A stretch of DNA of 63,422 nt from a virus (IMGVR_UViG_3300027996_000030:1-63422); one strand, 5' to 3'. Positions 25,752 through 33,887 are shown, counted from the first letter of the stretch. The notes: generated from the sequence alone by a model not told the origin. Translations and numbers: made by a program.

Positions 25752-26717
25752 TCACGCTCGTTCCAAGTAGGACAAAGCCCGCTCGCGGATCTCATTGGGC
25801 ACGTTGTCCATGCTCGTCACGGCTTCAACGAGCGTCACACCGTCCTCGGGTGGTTGGAGTGCTTCACGGATGGCTTCGACGAACGAGTCCATCTCCACCT
25901 GCCGTTTGACCTGCCGTGTGCGACCCTCAATGTCGAACACGTCTCCGGGTGCGCCTACTACGAGTGGACGAACCTCGACCTCGACGCCTTCGCGGGTGCA
26001 TCGGAGCACAGCCGCAGACGGAACCCGGTCCATATTGTCCTGCGAGAGTGCCCCTCGTGTCAGTGATCCGATGTTCACGAACTGCTTGCCGCCGATCTCC
26101 TCGACGCCTTGGTTCTTGTGCCAGTGGCCGAACATGTACACATCGGGTGCCGTATCCACAAGGTCGGCGTACTTCACGATGTCCTCGCCTTCAAACATGG
26201 TGCCGCCTCTGTGGCTGGCGAGAACATGAGCAACGCAGATCAGAACGTCTTCGTCGCCCTTCACGATGCTGGTGAACCGTTCCATGTCGTAGGTGGTGCC
26301 GTGGTACGGAATGCCCACTACGCGGACGGTGACCCCCTCGTGGGTGAACACAGCCTCGTGCTCATCGTAGAGCCGCTTGTAGACCCCTGTTGAGAACAGG
26401 ACGCCCAACGGCTGCTGAGGCAGGAAGGCATAATCGCCGTACACGGAGTCATGGTTCCCCGGCGTGCAGTAGACCGGGCACGGGTAGTCCGCGTGGTGCT
26501 CCGCCGTCCGGTTGACGAGCGCATGGCTGTTCCGACCTGGCGACTTGATATGAAAGAAGTCACCGCCGTCGATGATCGCGGCGGCGTTGACCTCGCGTGC
26601 GAGATCACGGACCTGCCCCAGCTTGTCGAACACGGTGTCAGCCCAGTCGTCGATTCTTGAGGACGGTGCGCGGTCGGACAGGTGAACGTCGGTACGCCAT
26701 ACGAGGTTGATGCTCAT
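25752..26717 (-). CDS. sbcD: SbcD/Mre11-type nuclease
   Basis: The 321-residue protein has all metallophosphatase motifs: TDVHL near 10, IIDGGDFFH near 50, TPGNHD near 86, VAHVLASH near 163 and FGHWHKN near 197. These bind two metal ions and cut DNA ends or hairpins. The last 100 residues form the capping and ATPase-binding part. The partner ATPase is split between 32320-33540 and 22606-23250. The gene is shorter than bacterial SbcD (about 400 residues) but complete in its core. Its leader GAGGAAACACCATGAG is nearly the same as that of the gene upstream. Confidence 0.85.
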   Translation of the reverse strand: MSINLVWRTDVHLSDRAPSSRIDDWADTVFDKLGQVRDLAREVNAAAIIDGGDFFHIKSPGRNSHALVNRTAEHHADYPCPVYCTPGNHDSVYGDYAFLPQQPLGVLFSTGVYKRLYDEHEAVFTHEGVTVRVVGIPYHGTTYDMERFTSIVKGDEDVLICVAHVLASHRGGTMFEGEDIVKYADLVDTAPDVYMFGHWHKNQGVEEIGGKQFVNIGSLTRGALSQDNMDRVPSAAVLRCTREGVEVEVRPLVVGAPGDVFDIEGRTRQVKRQVEMDSFVEAIREALQPPEDGVTLVEAVTSMDNVPNEIRERALSYLERA

Positions 26718-27145
26718 GGTGTTTCCTCTCTCTTCGATGGGAACCCCAACGTCTCAAGATCGGGGACGTAAGGGTCTTGCCCTTTGTGTAACCGCGTCTC
26801 AAAGAAGCCATCGAGGGCGGGGATGGTCGCCATCACCAAACGGGAATAGTAGCCCGTGAAGTTGTTGTTGAGCCTGTAGTCATCCCCCACTGTCTGGATG
26901 GCGTAAAGCCAACGAAGCCGGTTGAAGACCAACCAGATGCTTCCCCGTTGGAACCCCCGCGTCTTGAGATCAAGGGCGATCTTGACGATGGCCTTGTAGA
27001 CGTGAGGGTTGGCGAGGTGGAACGCCTCAAACCCTTGTTCCTTGCTGCCCTTCATTCGCACAGGGGTGACGGGTTGAATCTCAACACCGAGGCCATCGTC
27101 ACCACCAAACAAGGTGAATACGTCATCGTTGATGCTCATGCTCAT
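26714..27145 (-). CDS. Phage protein of unknown function (LNNN-type)
   Basis: A 143-residue protein with the segments HLANPHVYKAIVKIALDLKT, RWLYAIQTVGDDYRLNNNFT and ALDGFFETRL, a pattern I associate with small proteins common in phages and prophages with no assigned function. GGAGG precedes the ATG. It overlaps sbcD by four bases, so it is co-translated with the nuclease. Confidence 0.65.
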   Translation of the reverse strand: MSMSINDDVFTLFGGDDGLGVEIQPVTPVRMKGSKEQGFEAFHLANPHVYKAIVKIALDLKTRGFQRGSIWLVFNRLRWLYAIQTVGDDYRLNNNFTGYYSRLVMATIPALDGFFETRLHKGQDPYVPDLETLGFPSKREETP

Positions 27146-27747
27146 GGTGTTTCCTCCTCCCCCTCTTTACCGGGAACGGGCGGAAGATGACCCCCCTGTT
27201 CCAACTCTCGGAGGAGTTCTGCGATACTGCCGGGGGAGCGAGGGGCTTCTCCGAGGTCTTCGCCCTCAACGATGACCGGGGGTGGACGGAGTACCTTGGA
27301 CAAGCGAATCACGGCGTCTTGATGTTCTCGGAGTTGATCTCGCAACACCTCGGCCTGATGTGCTGCAATCTGCTCCAGGCGGATCATGTTCTGGAGATCC
27401 CACCTGACCTGCTTGACTTCTGACTCCAGTTTCTCGATCTCGCTGGCAGCGAGGCTCGTCAACTCACCGACCGCATGGTTGTCGAAGTAGAGGGGAACGG
27501 GATCACAACCACGCGATTGCCGTGAAAGCGAATGGAGTGAGACGCACTTGACCTCGGGCAATCCCGAAGCCCAAGCATCCTTCACCACTTGATCCGCTTG
27601 CTGTTTGGTTGCAGCCACGAGAACGCCGCTCTTGAAACGCTGATCACCGTGACCCGTCGCCACCCGAACCAGATTCGTGGTTTGACCCAGACGACGAGCA
27701 CGGCCAATGGCCGCGTAGACCTCAAGAAGCAGGTTCTTGGTGCTCAT
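27142..27747 (-). CDS. Coiled-coil protein of unknown function
   Basis: The 201-residue protein has a mixed first half (VLVAATKQQADQVVKDAW, then PVPLYFDNHAVGEL) that looks like a reduced nucleotide-binding fold without Walker motifs. It is followed by a clear coiled coil (EIEKLESEVKQVRWDLQNMI) and a Pro-rich acidic tail. It overlaps the genes on both sides. No function can be assigned. Confidence 0.6.
   Translation of the reverse strand: MSTKNLLLEVYAAIGRARRLGQTTNLVRVATGHGDQRFKSGVLVAATKQQADQVVKDAWASGLPEVKCVSLHSLSRQSRGCDPVPLYFDNHAVGELTSLAASEIEKLESEVKQVRWDLQNMIRLEQIAAHQAEVLRDQLREHQDAVIRLSKVLRPPPVIVEGEDLGEAPRSPGSIAELLRELEQGGHLPPVPGKEGEEETP
27165..27196 (-). promoter_or_regulatory. Middle promoter-like motif before the 27145-24712 genes
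   Basis: On the minus strand GGGGGTCAT, 13 bases, CCGGTAAAG. It lies within the last codons of the gene at 27142-27747, 20 bases before the next start. The spacing is one base shorter than in the other copies. Confidence 0.6.
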
Positions 27748-28190
27748 CTTTGGACCCCCAACACCCGAACAGACGGGTTCCGCACTCGTTTCTCGTCAGG
27801 AAGCCGCAGCGTGTACGGCTCAAACGAATCGTCACGATCCACATGTACCTCAATGGTTCCGAGGGCCTTTACCGCTTCGACCGCCCCAAACCCTTCGTGC
27901 AGGCTGAACCGCTCGTCAGCCAACGCAAGCCAGTGGTCCAGACGAACGCTGAGCGACCCCTTTCCACCGCCGTGCTCTGGCATCGGGTCATCCATCCAGA
28001 CCGTCTCCGCGAGGATGATCCGCTCTGCCAAGGACCAACCGGTATCTGGCCACAGACGAAGGCGACCTTGGACCTCATCGGAAAGAGGGCACCCCTGCCA
28101 ACGGGACACCTCCAAGCAAGCGTGGTTCAGTTCCGAGAACAACGCAGGGCTGACCCACACGTTCCGCTTCGGTGGGGCGGGATCCCTCAT
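27744..28190 (-). CDS. Protein of unknown function
   Basis: A 148-residue protein; the start is ATG 28190 with GGAGG 6 bases upstream, overlapping the preceding stop. It contains a WSLAERIILAETVWMDD helix and an acidic His-rich loop, and ends in beta strands with basic residues. No homologous family is recognised. Confidence 0.55.
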   Translation of the reverse strand: MRDPAPPKRNVWVSPALFSELNHACLEVSRWQGCPLSDEVQGRLRLWPDTGWSLAERIILAETVWMDDPMPEHGGGKGSLSVRLDHWLALADERFSLHEGFGAVEAVKALGTIEVHVDRDDSFEPYTLRLPDEKRVRNPSVRVLGVQR

Positions 28191-28417
28191 CACTCACCTC
28201 CAACCGTCGTCTGGGTTAGGGTCAGGCACGGGTTAGGGTCAGGCACGAAACACATTGAGACCTCCATGCCGTATCGGTCGTGTGCCTTCACCGTCTTGAC
28301 CATACAGCGGTACAGCCAACCTCCCGGCACCCGTAGTCGGTGCGTCTGTGACGCTGGCTCATCTCTGCGGTCACGGTCATTTTGCCAACACACGTCCTCC
28401 CACTTGCCTTCACTCAT
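28190..28417 (-). CDS. Small protein of unknown function
   Basis: A 75-residue protein with a start at ATG 28417 behind GGAGGAAAG. It has a SQTHRLRVPGGWLYRCMV strand pattern, likely a small beta domain, with four scattered Cys. It is one of a run of very short overlapping genes. Confidence 0.55.
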   Translation of the reverse strand: MSEGKWEDVCWQNDRDRRDEPASQTHRLRVPGGWLYRCMVKTVKAHDRYGMEVSMCFVPDPNPCLTLTQTTVGGE

Positions 28418-28721
28418 CGGCCTTTCCTCCAATGCTGCGATAAGATGGGAAGGCCGGTGGCCACACCGGAGCGTCGGGATCCCACTGGCGCAGGAAGGTG
28501 TCGATGTGGGGCCAGTGCCGAACCCAAGCGTACTTGTCCTCGCCTCGGATCAACCCTGCGAGGGCACGGCAGGACTCGCCCGGATTTCCAGCGTCCACGG
28601 TGACGAGAATCGCCACTCCCGGCTTGGTGTTGTAGGCCATGTTGGAGCCGACGTTGACCTCGACAACCGGTGGACGGACATCGAGGGGGTCGGACACGTC
28701 AAGCACCAAGAACAGGCTCAT
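28410..28721 (-). CDS. Small protein of unknown function
   Basis: A 103-residue protein that starts at the ATG overlapping the preceding stop (ATGA). The segments MSLFLVLDVSDP and AILVTVDAGNPGESCRALAG resemble an alternating strand-helix fold, and the C-terminus is aromatic (YAWVRHWPHIDTFLRQWD). Its function is not recognised. Confidence 0.55.
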   Translation of the reverse strand: MSLFLVLDVSDPLDVRPPVVEVNVGSNMAYNTKPGVAILVTVDAGNPGESCRALAGLIRGEDKYAWVRHWPHIDTFLRQWDPDAPVWPPAFPSYRSIGGKADE

Positions 28722-28849
28722 TTCGGTCGGGTGTCTTGCCATCGTCGTCCTCCTCTGTTCCCAGATCCGCCCGAAGCCTCTCTCGCACCTTGGCGACCGT
28801 ACATCACGATGTCGAGGTAGTCCTCGACGTTCATGAAAATCTTACGCAT
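28718..28849 (-). CDS. Very small basic protein
   Basis: A 43-residue frame starting at the ATG that overlaps the stop of the zinc-ribbon gene (TGATG) and ending in an ATGA overlap with the next gene. The tight double overlap supports it as real. It has an acidic-aromatic N-terminus (NVEDYLDIVMYG) and a Gly/Arg-rich tail. Its function is unknown. Confidence 0.45.
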   Translation of the reverse strand: MRKIFMNVEDYLDIVMYGRQGAREASGGSGNRGGRRWQDTRPK

Positions 28850-29106
28850 CAGATGTATTCCCCTCTTTCGCGTCCTCGGCGGTGATGGGGGGACGTGACC
28901 CGGCCCTCCCACTCGTGGCCGCAGCCTTCGACCTCGTGGGCGGCTTCCAGAACCGTGCCCTTCCAAACCACGTCAGGAACGGGACCGCCGCACCGGAGGG
29001 TCGCCCGCATGTTCATGTCCGTGGTGTCGGGGTTGTGGGCCTTCACCACGATGTCCGTGTACTGAAGGGCACCGCACGCTGGACACTTGTTGAGTCGATT
29101 AGCCAT
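28849..29106 (-). CDS. Small zinc-ribbon protein
   Basis: An 85-residue protein with CPACG at 8-12 and a later pair of single Cys near 40 and 63, together a likely zinc ribbon. The C-terminal third is basic (SPHHRRGRERG). It is one of several Cys-rich small proteins in this operon. Confidence 0.6.
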   Translation of the reverse strand: MANRLNKCPACGALQYTDIVVKAHNPDTTDMNMRATLRCGGPVPDVVWKGTVLEAAHEVEGCGHEWEGRVTSPHHRRGRERGEYI

Positions 29107-29371
29107 CGTTCACCTCCCCTGCAAGGTCAACCAGCAGGTCAACCATTGTGATGGCGCTCTGCTTCGTGTCCTCGGTCAGCCAGAAAGAGTGAGACTTCTG
29201 TGTGCCGTCGTCTGCAACGGCAAGCGTCTGAAGCGTGTAGGTGATGACTCGGGGCATCTCCCACAAGTCCTCGATCCCGTTATTCTCCAGACGTAGCACT
29301 GGGCCATTGATGGCCTGCTGCTTCATGCCTCGATGTGGACCGTTGAGGATGAGGTATGCGGGATCACTCAT
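29099..29371 (-). CDS. Small protein of unknown function
   Basis: A 90-residue protein with a start at ATG 29371 that overlaps the preceding stop. It has a LILNGPHRGMKQQAINGPVL beta hairpin and a C-terminal helix (AITMVDLLVDLAGEV). A longer frame to 29488 exists but lacks a ribosome binding site. Its function is not recognised. Confidence 0.55.
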   Translation of the reverse strand: MSDPAYLILNGPHRGMKQQAINGPVLRLENNGIEDLWEMPRVITYTLQTLAVADDGTQKSHSFWLTEDTKQSAITMVDLLVDLAGEVNDG

Positions 29372-29612
29372 CACCCACCCAAGGTGAAGGGAGAACCCGC
29401 GCATAACCCTGCGATTCGCAGGCGAACTTGGCGAAGTCAGCGTTTCCATCGCACCGCACAAGTAGCGCCTCCGCTTCAGCGCCACCAACGACCTGAAGCC
29501 CGGTCTCGTCGCAGGGGAAGATAGCGACCTCCCCCACCATTGGCAGGCGGCATAGAGTGCGCTTCAGCGTCTCCACGTTGGTGCCTTTGTCGATCATGAA
29601 AAATCCGGGCAT
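29364..29612 (-). CDS. Small protein of unknown function
   Basis: An 82-residue protein with a good AGGAGG site before its ATG. The segment DKGTNVETLKRTLCRLP and the strands EVAIFPCDETGLQVVGG suggest a small alpha/beta fold with three Cys. Its function is unknown. Confidence 0.55.
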   Translation of the reverse strand: MPGFFMIDKGTNVETLKRTLCRLPMVGEVAIFPCDETGLQVVGGAEAEALLVRCDGNADFAKFACESQGYARVLPSPWVGDE

Positions 29613-29630
29613 GTTTGCCTCCTAGTTGTC

Positions 29631-30074
29631 TCATTCATCGTTGCCCCCGGTCACCACGTCAGCAATGTCGATGCCACTGTCGTAGATTATGCTCGAAGAC
29701 ATGGGCAGCGGATCGACCACGACCAGCTTGCGACCGATCTCCGAGTAGTTGACCCTCCGTGAAGCGAGCAGACGGCCAAACTGGAGAAATCCCCACCTCT
29801 GCCGCAGCGCACGCTTCGCCTTCTTCTTGCGAAGCCGCTTCCGACCACGGTGCCTCCGCATCTCCGAAACGAGGTTTGCCTTGACGTACTCGTCGCGGGT
29901 CATGGCCCTGAAGAACGGATCGGCCATCTTTCGGACGAGTTGCCGAATCGCAGGGTCGTACCCGATGCTCGACGTGGCATAGGTCGTCGGGCCGTTCAGC
30001 ATCTCCCCACTAACTCCGAGTCCGGCCATGATCTTCTGGCGGATCAGATCCATCTCTGCCTTCGTGTCCATCAT
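29631..30074 (-). CDS. Protein of unknown function with a basic centre
   Basis: A 147-residue protein that starts at ATG 30074, overlapping the previous stop. The part IRQKIMAGLGVSGEMLNGPT recalls the loop-helix region of some portal proteins, but the protein is much too short to be one. The centre is highly basic (RRHRGRKRLRKKKAKRALRQ), suggesting nucleic acid contact. No assignment is made. Confidence 0.5.
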   Translation of the reverse strand: MMDTKAEMDLIRQKIMAGLGVSGEMLNGPTTYATSSIGYDPAIRQLVRKMADPFFRAMTRDEYVKANLVSEMRRHRGRKRLRKKKAKRALRQRWGFLQFGRLLASRRVNYSEIGRKLVVVDPLPMSSSIIYDSGIDIADVVTGGNDE

Positions 30075-30382
30075 GGTTTCTTCTCCGTCTGCCACAAAGC
30101 ATCCGTCACGGCGTTCTGAATCGCCTGCTTGACCGTGGGCGACTCGCGGATCCACGACGACATCGCGTGCTTCACGGCTTCGCTGATAGCCATGTCGAGG
30201 TGATGGCGTACCGACTCCTTGATCTTGTGCTCCAGGTGGCCGTTGGTCACGAGTTCCGTGATTTCTGCTTCGACCTGCTTCTGAATCTCACCCTGATGGT
30301 CAATCAGAGCGTGAACGACCGAGTGCCGCATCGACTCCACGTCAAGTCGAAGTCGGACCATGTTGAGGGGTTGGTTGCTCAT
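30071..30382 (-). CDS. Small helical protein of unknown function
   Basis: A 103-residue protein, nearly all helical with heptad-like spacing (IDHQGEIQKQVEAEITELV, then HLEHKIKESVRHHLDMAI). It probably forms an oligomer. The start is ATG 30382 behind GGAG. It overlaps genes on both sides. Confidence 0.55.
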   Translation of the reverse strand: MSNQPLNMVRLRLDVESMRHSVVHALIDHQGEIQKQVEAEITELVTNGHLEHKIKESVRHHLDMAISEAVKHAMSSWIRESPTVKQAIQNAVTDALWQTEKKP

Positions 30383-30591
30383 GTGTGCTCCTGTTTGCAG
30401 GTTCCGCAGTAAACCCACTCGTCTAGGTTCGATGGATCGCCAGCGCGACCGCTGTGAAAGCCCATCTTGATCCAGTTCGCCAACATCTCCGGGTCACCGG
30501 GCTTGGCTTTCTTGCCGCAGTCATCGCAGACGATCCAGACCAATGCCCGCTCGCCCTTGTCATTGTGTTCATCGTGGTAGATCCGGGCCAT
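30379..30591 (-). CDS. Small zinc-ribbon protein
   Basis: A 70-residue protein with CDDCG near 22-26 and CGTC near 62-65, a classic four-Cys zinc ribbon. It is translated directly after the DnaJ-type zinc protein upstream (TGAATG). Its target is unknown. Confidence 0.65.
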   Translation of the reverse strand: MARIYHDEHNDKGERALVWIVCDDCGKKAKPGDPEMLANWIKMGFHSGRAGDPSNLDEWVYCGTCKQEHT

Positions 30592-30900
30592 TCACTTGAT
30601 CCAAGTGACCGACCAGAAGTCGAGTTCCGGCTTGGAGTCAACGCCACGGTAGGGATGGTGAACCTTGAAGAAGGTGCCCGACAATCGACAAGGCACTTGC
30701 TTGACTACCCCCTCCCCGTCACAAGTCTCGCAGTCGAACTCGCCTTGCAACATAAAGACCCGCTTCGACCCGTCGCAATCGGGACACTCTCGTTGATCCG
30801 AATCGCTCTCACACCACCAGTGCTCGGCCTCAGCCCAGGCAAGGGAGAAGTCCTTCCGCACGAGGGGTTCGCCGCAAGCGGGGCAGAACACCTTGGTCAT
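30592..30900 (-). CDS. Small DnaJ-type zinc-finger protein
   Basis: A 102-residue protein with CPACG (6-10), CPDCDGSK near 39 and CETCDGEG near 57, the CxxCxGxG style of DnaJ zinc centres. It lacks any J domain. It may act as a zinc-stabilised binding module; its partner is unknown. Confidence 0.65.
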   Translation of the reverse strand: MTKVFCPACGEPLVRKDFSLAWAEAEHWWCESDSDQRECPDCDGSKRVFMLQGEFDCETCDGEGVVKQVPCRLSGTFFKVHHPYRGVDSKPELDFWSVTWIK

Positions 30901-31115
30901 TCCTCACCTCGGACCTTGCGGAGCAGGTCGAGTGCTTCCCGATGGGGGCACATCTCTCCCGGTTTCAGACTCAGGAACCCGTGGGACTGGCAACCTCCGT
31001 GATGGTCAAAGGAACAGGGATCACCCTCATACACAAAGCACTCAAGCAGGTCGAGTGCTTGCTTGAAGACCCCACCATCGAGATCAGGCACCTTGGACTT
31101 CATCGCATCGCTCAT
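30897..31115 (-). CDS. Small Cys/His-rich protein
   Basis: A 72-residue protein with Cys and His residues (LECFVYEGDPCSFDHHGGCQ and CPHREALD) that could hold a zinc ion. The start is ATG 31115, overlapping the stop upstream. Its function is unknown. Confidence 0.55.
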   Translation of the reverse strand: MSDAMKSKVPDLDGGVFKQALDLLECFVYEGDPCSFDHHGGCQSHGFLSLKPGEMCPHREALDLLRKVRGEE

Positions 31116-31462
31116 TCCACACCCCCCAGCGTCCAGTCTTTCGGAGCCACGCAACCGACATACAGACAGCCGTAGGCCCGACCCGCAGCGTGTGACCCGT
31201 CAAACAGGTACGCATAGACGGCCAACGACCCATCGCCTTGCCACAAGTAGAAGATGCGATGCTCCAGAGCAAACGGACCCCATGAGTCGTGCCGCCCTCG
31301 CGCCGCGATCTCGGGGATCTTGAACGTCGGCTTCGCTTCGCGGAAGAACAGACGGGCAGGGTCGATCACCGGACGGTTGCTCTCAAATGAGAGATCCCGA
31401 ACCAGTACAGGCAAACCCGCTGGAAGGACGCGAACGGCGATGTCAAGCACTTGTGGTTTCAT
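31112..31462 (-). CDS. Small protein of unknown function
   Basis: A 116-residue protein, beta-rich in its second half (HRIFYLWQGDGSLAVYAYLF), that ends in GGVE like the protein before it. The 3' end of both genes carries the same GGGTGTGGAATGA stretch, pointing to local duplication. No family is recognised. Confidence 0.55.
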   Translation of the reverse strand: MKPQVLDIAVRVLPAGLPVLVRDLSFESNRPVIDPARLFFREAKPTFKIPEIAARGRHDSWGPFALEHRIFYLWQGDGSLAVYAYLFDGSHAAGRAYGCLYVGCVAPKDWTLGGVE

Positions 31463-31767
31463 TCCACACCCCCGATGATCATGGGGCCAACCTCGTCGTC
31501 GGGGGGCAGGTCAGCACCCAGCCAGCCCAACACCTGACGGCGCATCTGCTCCGTCGTCTTCACCGGCTGCCGAGCCTTCCATGCCTTGTAGGCACCGAGC
31601 ACCGCTTCCCACTCGCAGTCGTAGCAGAAGCCACGGACGTTGCCGTCGGATTCGGTGAAGCGAGCACCGGGCATCCCGCACTTGGGGCACCCGCAGTCGC
31701 GGCAGTCGTCGCCGTGCTCACAGTTTGTCGAGGAGCAGAAGCGGCACACGATGGGTTCAGTAGACAT
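31459..31767 (-). CDS. Small Cys-rich zinc-binding protein
   Basis: A 102-residue protein with eight Cys in its first 52 residues (CRFC, CEHGDDCRDCGCPKCG, CYDC), enough for two zinc sites. It is the first gene of the small-gene operon and stands 18 bases behind the middle motif at 31785-31816. The start is ATG 31767. Confidence 0.65.
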   Translation of the reverse strand: MSTEPIVCRFCSSTNCEHGDDCRDCGCPKCGMPGARFTESDGNVRGFCYDCEWEAVLGAYKAWKARQPVKTTEQMRRQVLGWLGADLPPDDEVGPMIIGGVE

Positions 31768-31784
31768 GGGGTTCTCCTGTTTAC

Positions 31785-31816
31785 CTTTACCGGGAACAAA
31801 GGCGTTGTTGCCCCCC
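31785..31816 (-). promoter_or_regulatory. Middle promoter-like motif before the small-gene operon
   Basis: On the minus strand GGGGGGCAA, 14 bases, CCGGTAAAG. It would drive the run of overlapping small genes from 31767 down to about 27142. Confidence 0.7.
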
Positions 31817-31817
31817 C

Positions 31818-32327
31818 TCACTCCTCGTAATAACCAAAAATGTCGCCCCAACCCCCCGAATCATCGGAAGCGATGAAGTCACCCAACTCGGCGTCCGCCA
31901 TCTCTTTGATCTTGGCGTGGGCTGCTCTCACCAAAGTGCGTCGGTGCTCCTGTGCTCGATACGCTTTCTTGGCCGCTTCGATCTCGTCCCCTGGCACCAT
32001 GACCCACAACACAGCGTTACGGCCAGAGCGCGTCTTGTCGGTGCTGCCACTGTCACGCACCAACCCTTGCTTCACCAGTTCACCGCGCCTCGCTGTGTAG
32101 GTGGTGTGCTTCATGTCCAAAACCACCTCGGCAGTATCATCAATAGTGCCGACATCCCCGCATTCCACAATGTGAGCGTACACACGACGGCGAAGACGAC
32201 CTGCGACCTCTGAAATGGATTCCGCTGCTTCCTCGGAGGTGTCGGAACCCGGCGTGAATGGGGCACCCACAGGCCCACGGGTGTGCGCTCCAAACAAATC
32301 GAACAGGCTGGGTTGTCTATCAGACAT
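31818..32327 (-). CDS. Winged-helix-like protein
   Basis: A 169-residue protein. The centre (RRRVYAHIVECGDVGTID, then KHTTYTARRGELVKQGLV and NAVLWVMV) has the helix-helix-helix-wing pattern of winged-helix DNA-binding proteins. An N-terminal QPSLFDLFG and a long C-terminal helix flank it. The ATG overlaps the stop of the SbcC N-terminal half and has AAGGAG upstream. It could be a regulator or a DNA-end-binding partner; nothing decides between these. Confidence 0.55.
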   Translation of the reverse strand: MSDRQPSLFDLFGAHTRGPVGAPFTPGSDTSEEAAESISEVAGRLRRRVYAHIVECGDVGTIDDTAEVVLDMKHTTYTARRGELVKQGLVRDSGSTDKTRSGRNAVLWVMVPGDEIEAAKKAYRAQEHRRTLVRAAHAKIKEMADAELGDFIASDDSGGWGDIFGYYEE

Positions 32328-33540
32328 GGGTATCTCCTTCATGGATGGTATTGCAGGTAGGGCACAGCCCCCGATCTCCTAGCAAACGAATGACCTCGGC
32401 TTCCGCCTCGATCAGCTTGCTCGCGTTGTGCTTGGCCTCGGTTGTAGCAGCGGTGACCTCCGTGTTGGCAGCGAGGTGGCGTTTCCGTAGACCTTTCACG
32501 ATGTCGATGCTGACTTGAATCTTGTCGGCTTTCGCGGTGTCGGGCAGGTCGAGATCCGTAAGGCCAGAGTACGCTTGCACGTCCGTTTGGTGACGTGTCC
32601 AACGTGCCTCAAGGTCGCGTACAATCTCAAGGTAGTCCCGTTGGGCTTGAACCCCATTGGCGTCAGGCACCGAGACGGCGGTGAACCCGGCGAGGGTTTC
32701 AACCTCCCCTTTGGCATGGGTGTAGCGGTCACGGTAGCCAGTGACCATCACCACAGCCTTTCCCAGCTTCTCCGATCGGGACGAATCAGGGATCACGTCG
32801 GGATCGTATCCCGCGAAGATTTCTGCATTGGCTGCGGCGGCTTCGTAGCGGTTTCGTAGAGCCGTGAGATCAGTCTGATCTTGCAACAGGGTTTTTATCT
32901 CGTCTCGGGTGTCAGCCAAACTCCTGATGTGAGTCCCTACGGGGTCGAGTCCATCGAAGTGCTCAACCGAGAGGGTGTGCGCCAACACGTCCTTACGTCG
33001 AATCTTGAGTTCACCGTTGGCAGAGCGCCGGTCTTTCTCGGATGCTTTGAGTGCCGAAGACAGCTTGCCGACACGCTCCACGTCGGAAAGGGCTTCCGCG
33101 ATGGCGGAGCCGGGACGGTTCACCAAAAACAATGACCCGGTGAACTGGTCTGCGATCTGCGGCCACACACGATCGGAGGCCGCGCTGATCTCCCGTACAC
33201 CCAAGGATTCGACCTCTGGAGGCACTCCGCGACCCACGGTAGCGATCAGCTTGCCGTTGATTGTGTACTGGTTGACCGTCTTGCCTTTCTGCTCCGGTTT
33301 CTCCCAGCCCTTCTCCCACTTGATCGAGGTGCCGTCATCGAAGATGAGAGTCACGGTCAAGTGAGCGCAGCCGTGACGGACAAAGGGGCCAGCCGGGGCG
33401 TTGGTGAACACCCCCCGGATGGCGCGCATAAACGCTGTCTTGCCGCTGTTGTTCGTGCCTGTGATGATCGTCAGGCCATCAATCGTCACGGTTGCGTCTT
33501 CGATGCTTTGAAAGTTTTGAACTCGGACTTTGACGGCCAT
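32320..33540 (-). CDS. SbcC/Rad50-type ATPase, N-terminal half with zinc hook
   Basis: The 406-residue protein starts with a Rad50-type ATPase lobe: KVRVQNFQSIEDATVTI, then Walker A GTNNSGKTAF near residue 30. A Q-loop-like region and a long coiled coil (about 170-390) follow, ending at a CPTC hook near 393-396, ten residues before the stop. Normal SbcC continues from the hook back through a second coil to Walker B. That second lobe is encoded separately at 22606-23250. The protein stands behind its own middle motif and overlaps the winged-helix gene. Confidence 0.8.
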   Translation of the reverse strand: MAVKVRVQNFQSIEDATVTIDGLTIITGTNNSGKTAFMRAIRGVFTNAPAGPFVRHGCAHLTVTLIFDDGTSIKWEKGWEKPEQKGKTVNQYTINGKLIATVGRGVPPEVESLGVREISAASDRVWPQIADQFTGSLFLVNRPGSAIAEALSDVERVGKLSSALKASEKDRRSANGELKIRRKDVLAHTLSVEHFDGLDPVGTHIRSLADTRDEIKTLLQDQTDLTALRNRYEAAAANAEIFAGYDPDVIPDSSRSEKLGKAVVMVTGYRDRYTHAKGEVETLAGFTAVSVPDANGVQAQRDYLEIVRDLEARWTRHQTDVQAYSGLTDLDLPDTAKADKIQVSIDIVKGLRKRHLAANTEVTAATTEAKHNASKLIEAEAEVIRLLGDRGLCPTCNTIHEGDTHV

Positions 33541-33548
33541 AGATCACC

Positions 33549-33887
33549 TCACTCTGGTGTACCGGAAATGGGAGGACCGTTGACCCCCGTGTAGAGCACA
33601 GTGAAGCCGGGAGCGGGAGAGGATCCAACCTTCCATTCCCAAGGGTGGGCAGAACGGCTGTCGAGAGCAAGAACCTCTACATGCTTGAACTGGTGTGCAA
33701 GACCAAAGTTCCGAAAGGAGACGACACCTCCCTTCAACAAGACGCGGCAATGGGCAAACGTAGAGGTTCGACCGCGCACAAACGCCAAAGGTTCAATGAT
33801 CTCTGGTTGCTTGTGTCGTAGAACGCGAAGCGAACGCCTCTCGTCAATGCACTGCCGCCAGAGATTTTCTCCGACTACCTCACTCAT
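33549..33887 (-). CDS. Protein of unknown function
   Basis: A 112-residue protein whose ATG overlaps the end of recA (ATGAGTGA). It is a compact beta-rich protein (LAFVRGRTSTFAHCRVLLKG, then FKHVEVLALDSRSAHPWEW). The middle motif for the next gene lies inside its last codons. The longer frame upstream of the ATG overlaps recA and is not used. Confidence 0.55.
   Translation of the reverse strand: MSEVVGENLWRQCIDERRSLRVLRHKQPEIIEPLAFVRGRTSTFAHCRVLLKGGVVSFRNFGLAHQFKHVEVLALDSRSAHPWEWKVGSSPAPGFTVLYTGVNGPPISGTPE
33557..33588 (-). promoter_or_regulatory. Middle promoter-like motif before the SbcC N-terminal half
   Basis: On the minus strand GGGGGTCAA, 14 bases, CCGGTACAC. It lies inside the end of the gene at 33549-33887 and 17 bases before the next ATG. 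Confidence 0.65.

Noticed and set aside
27750-28820. 356-residue plus-strand frame
   Set aside because: It overlaps several well-coupled minus-strand genes and has no ribosome binding site or recognisable domain.
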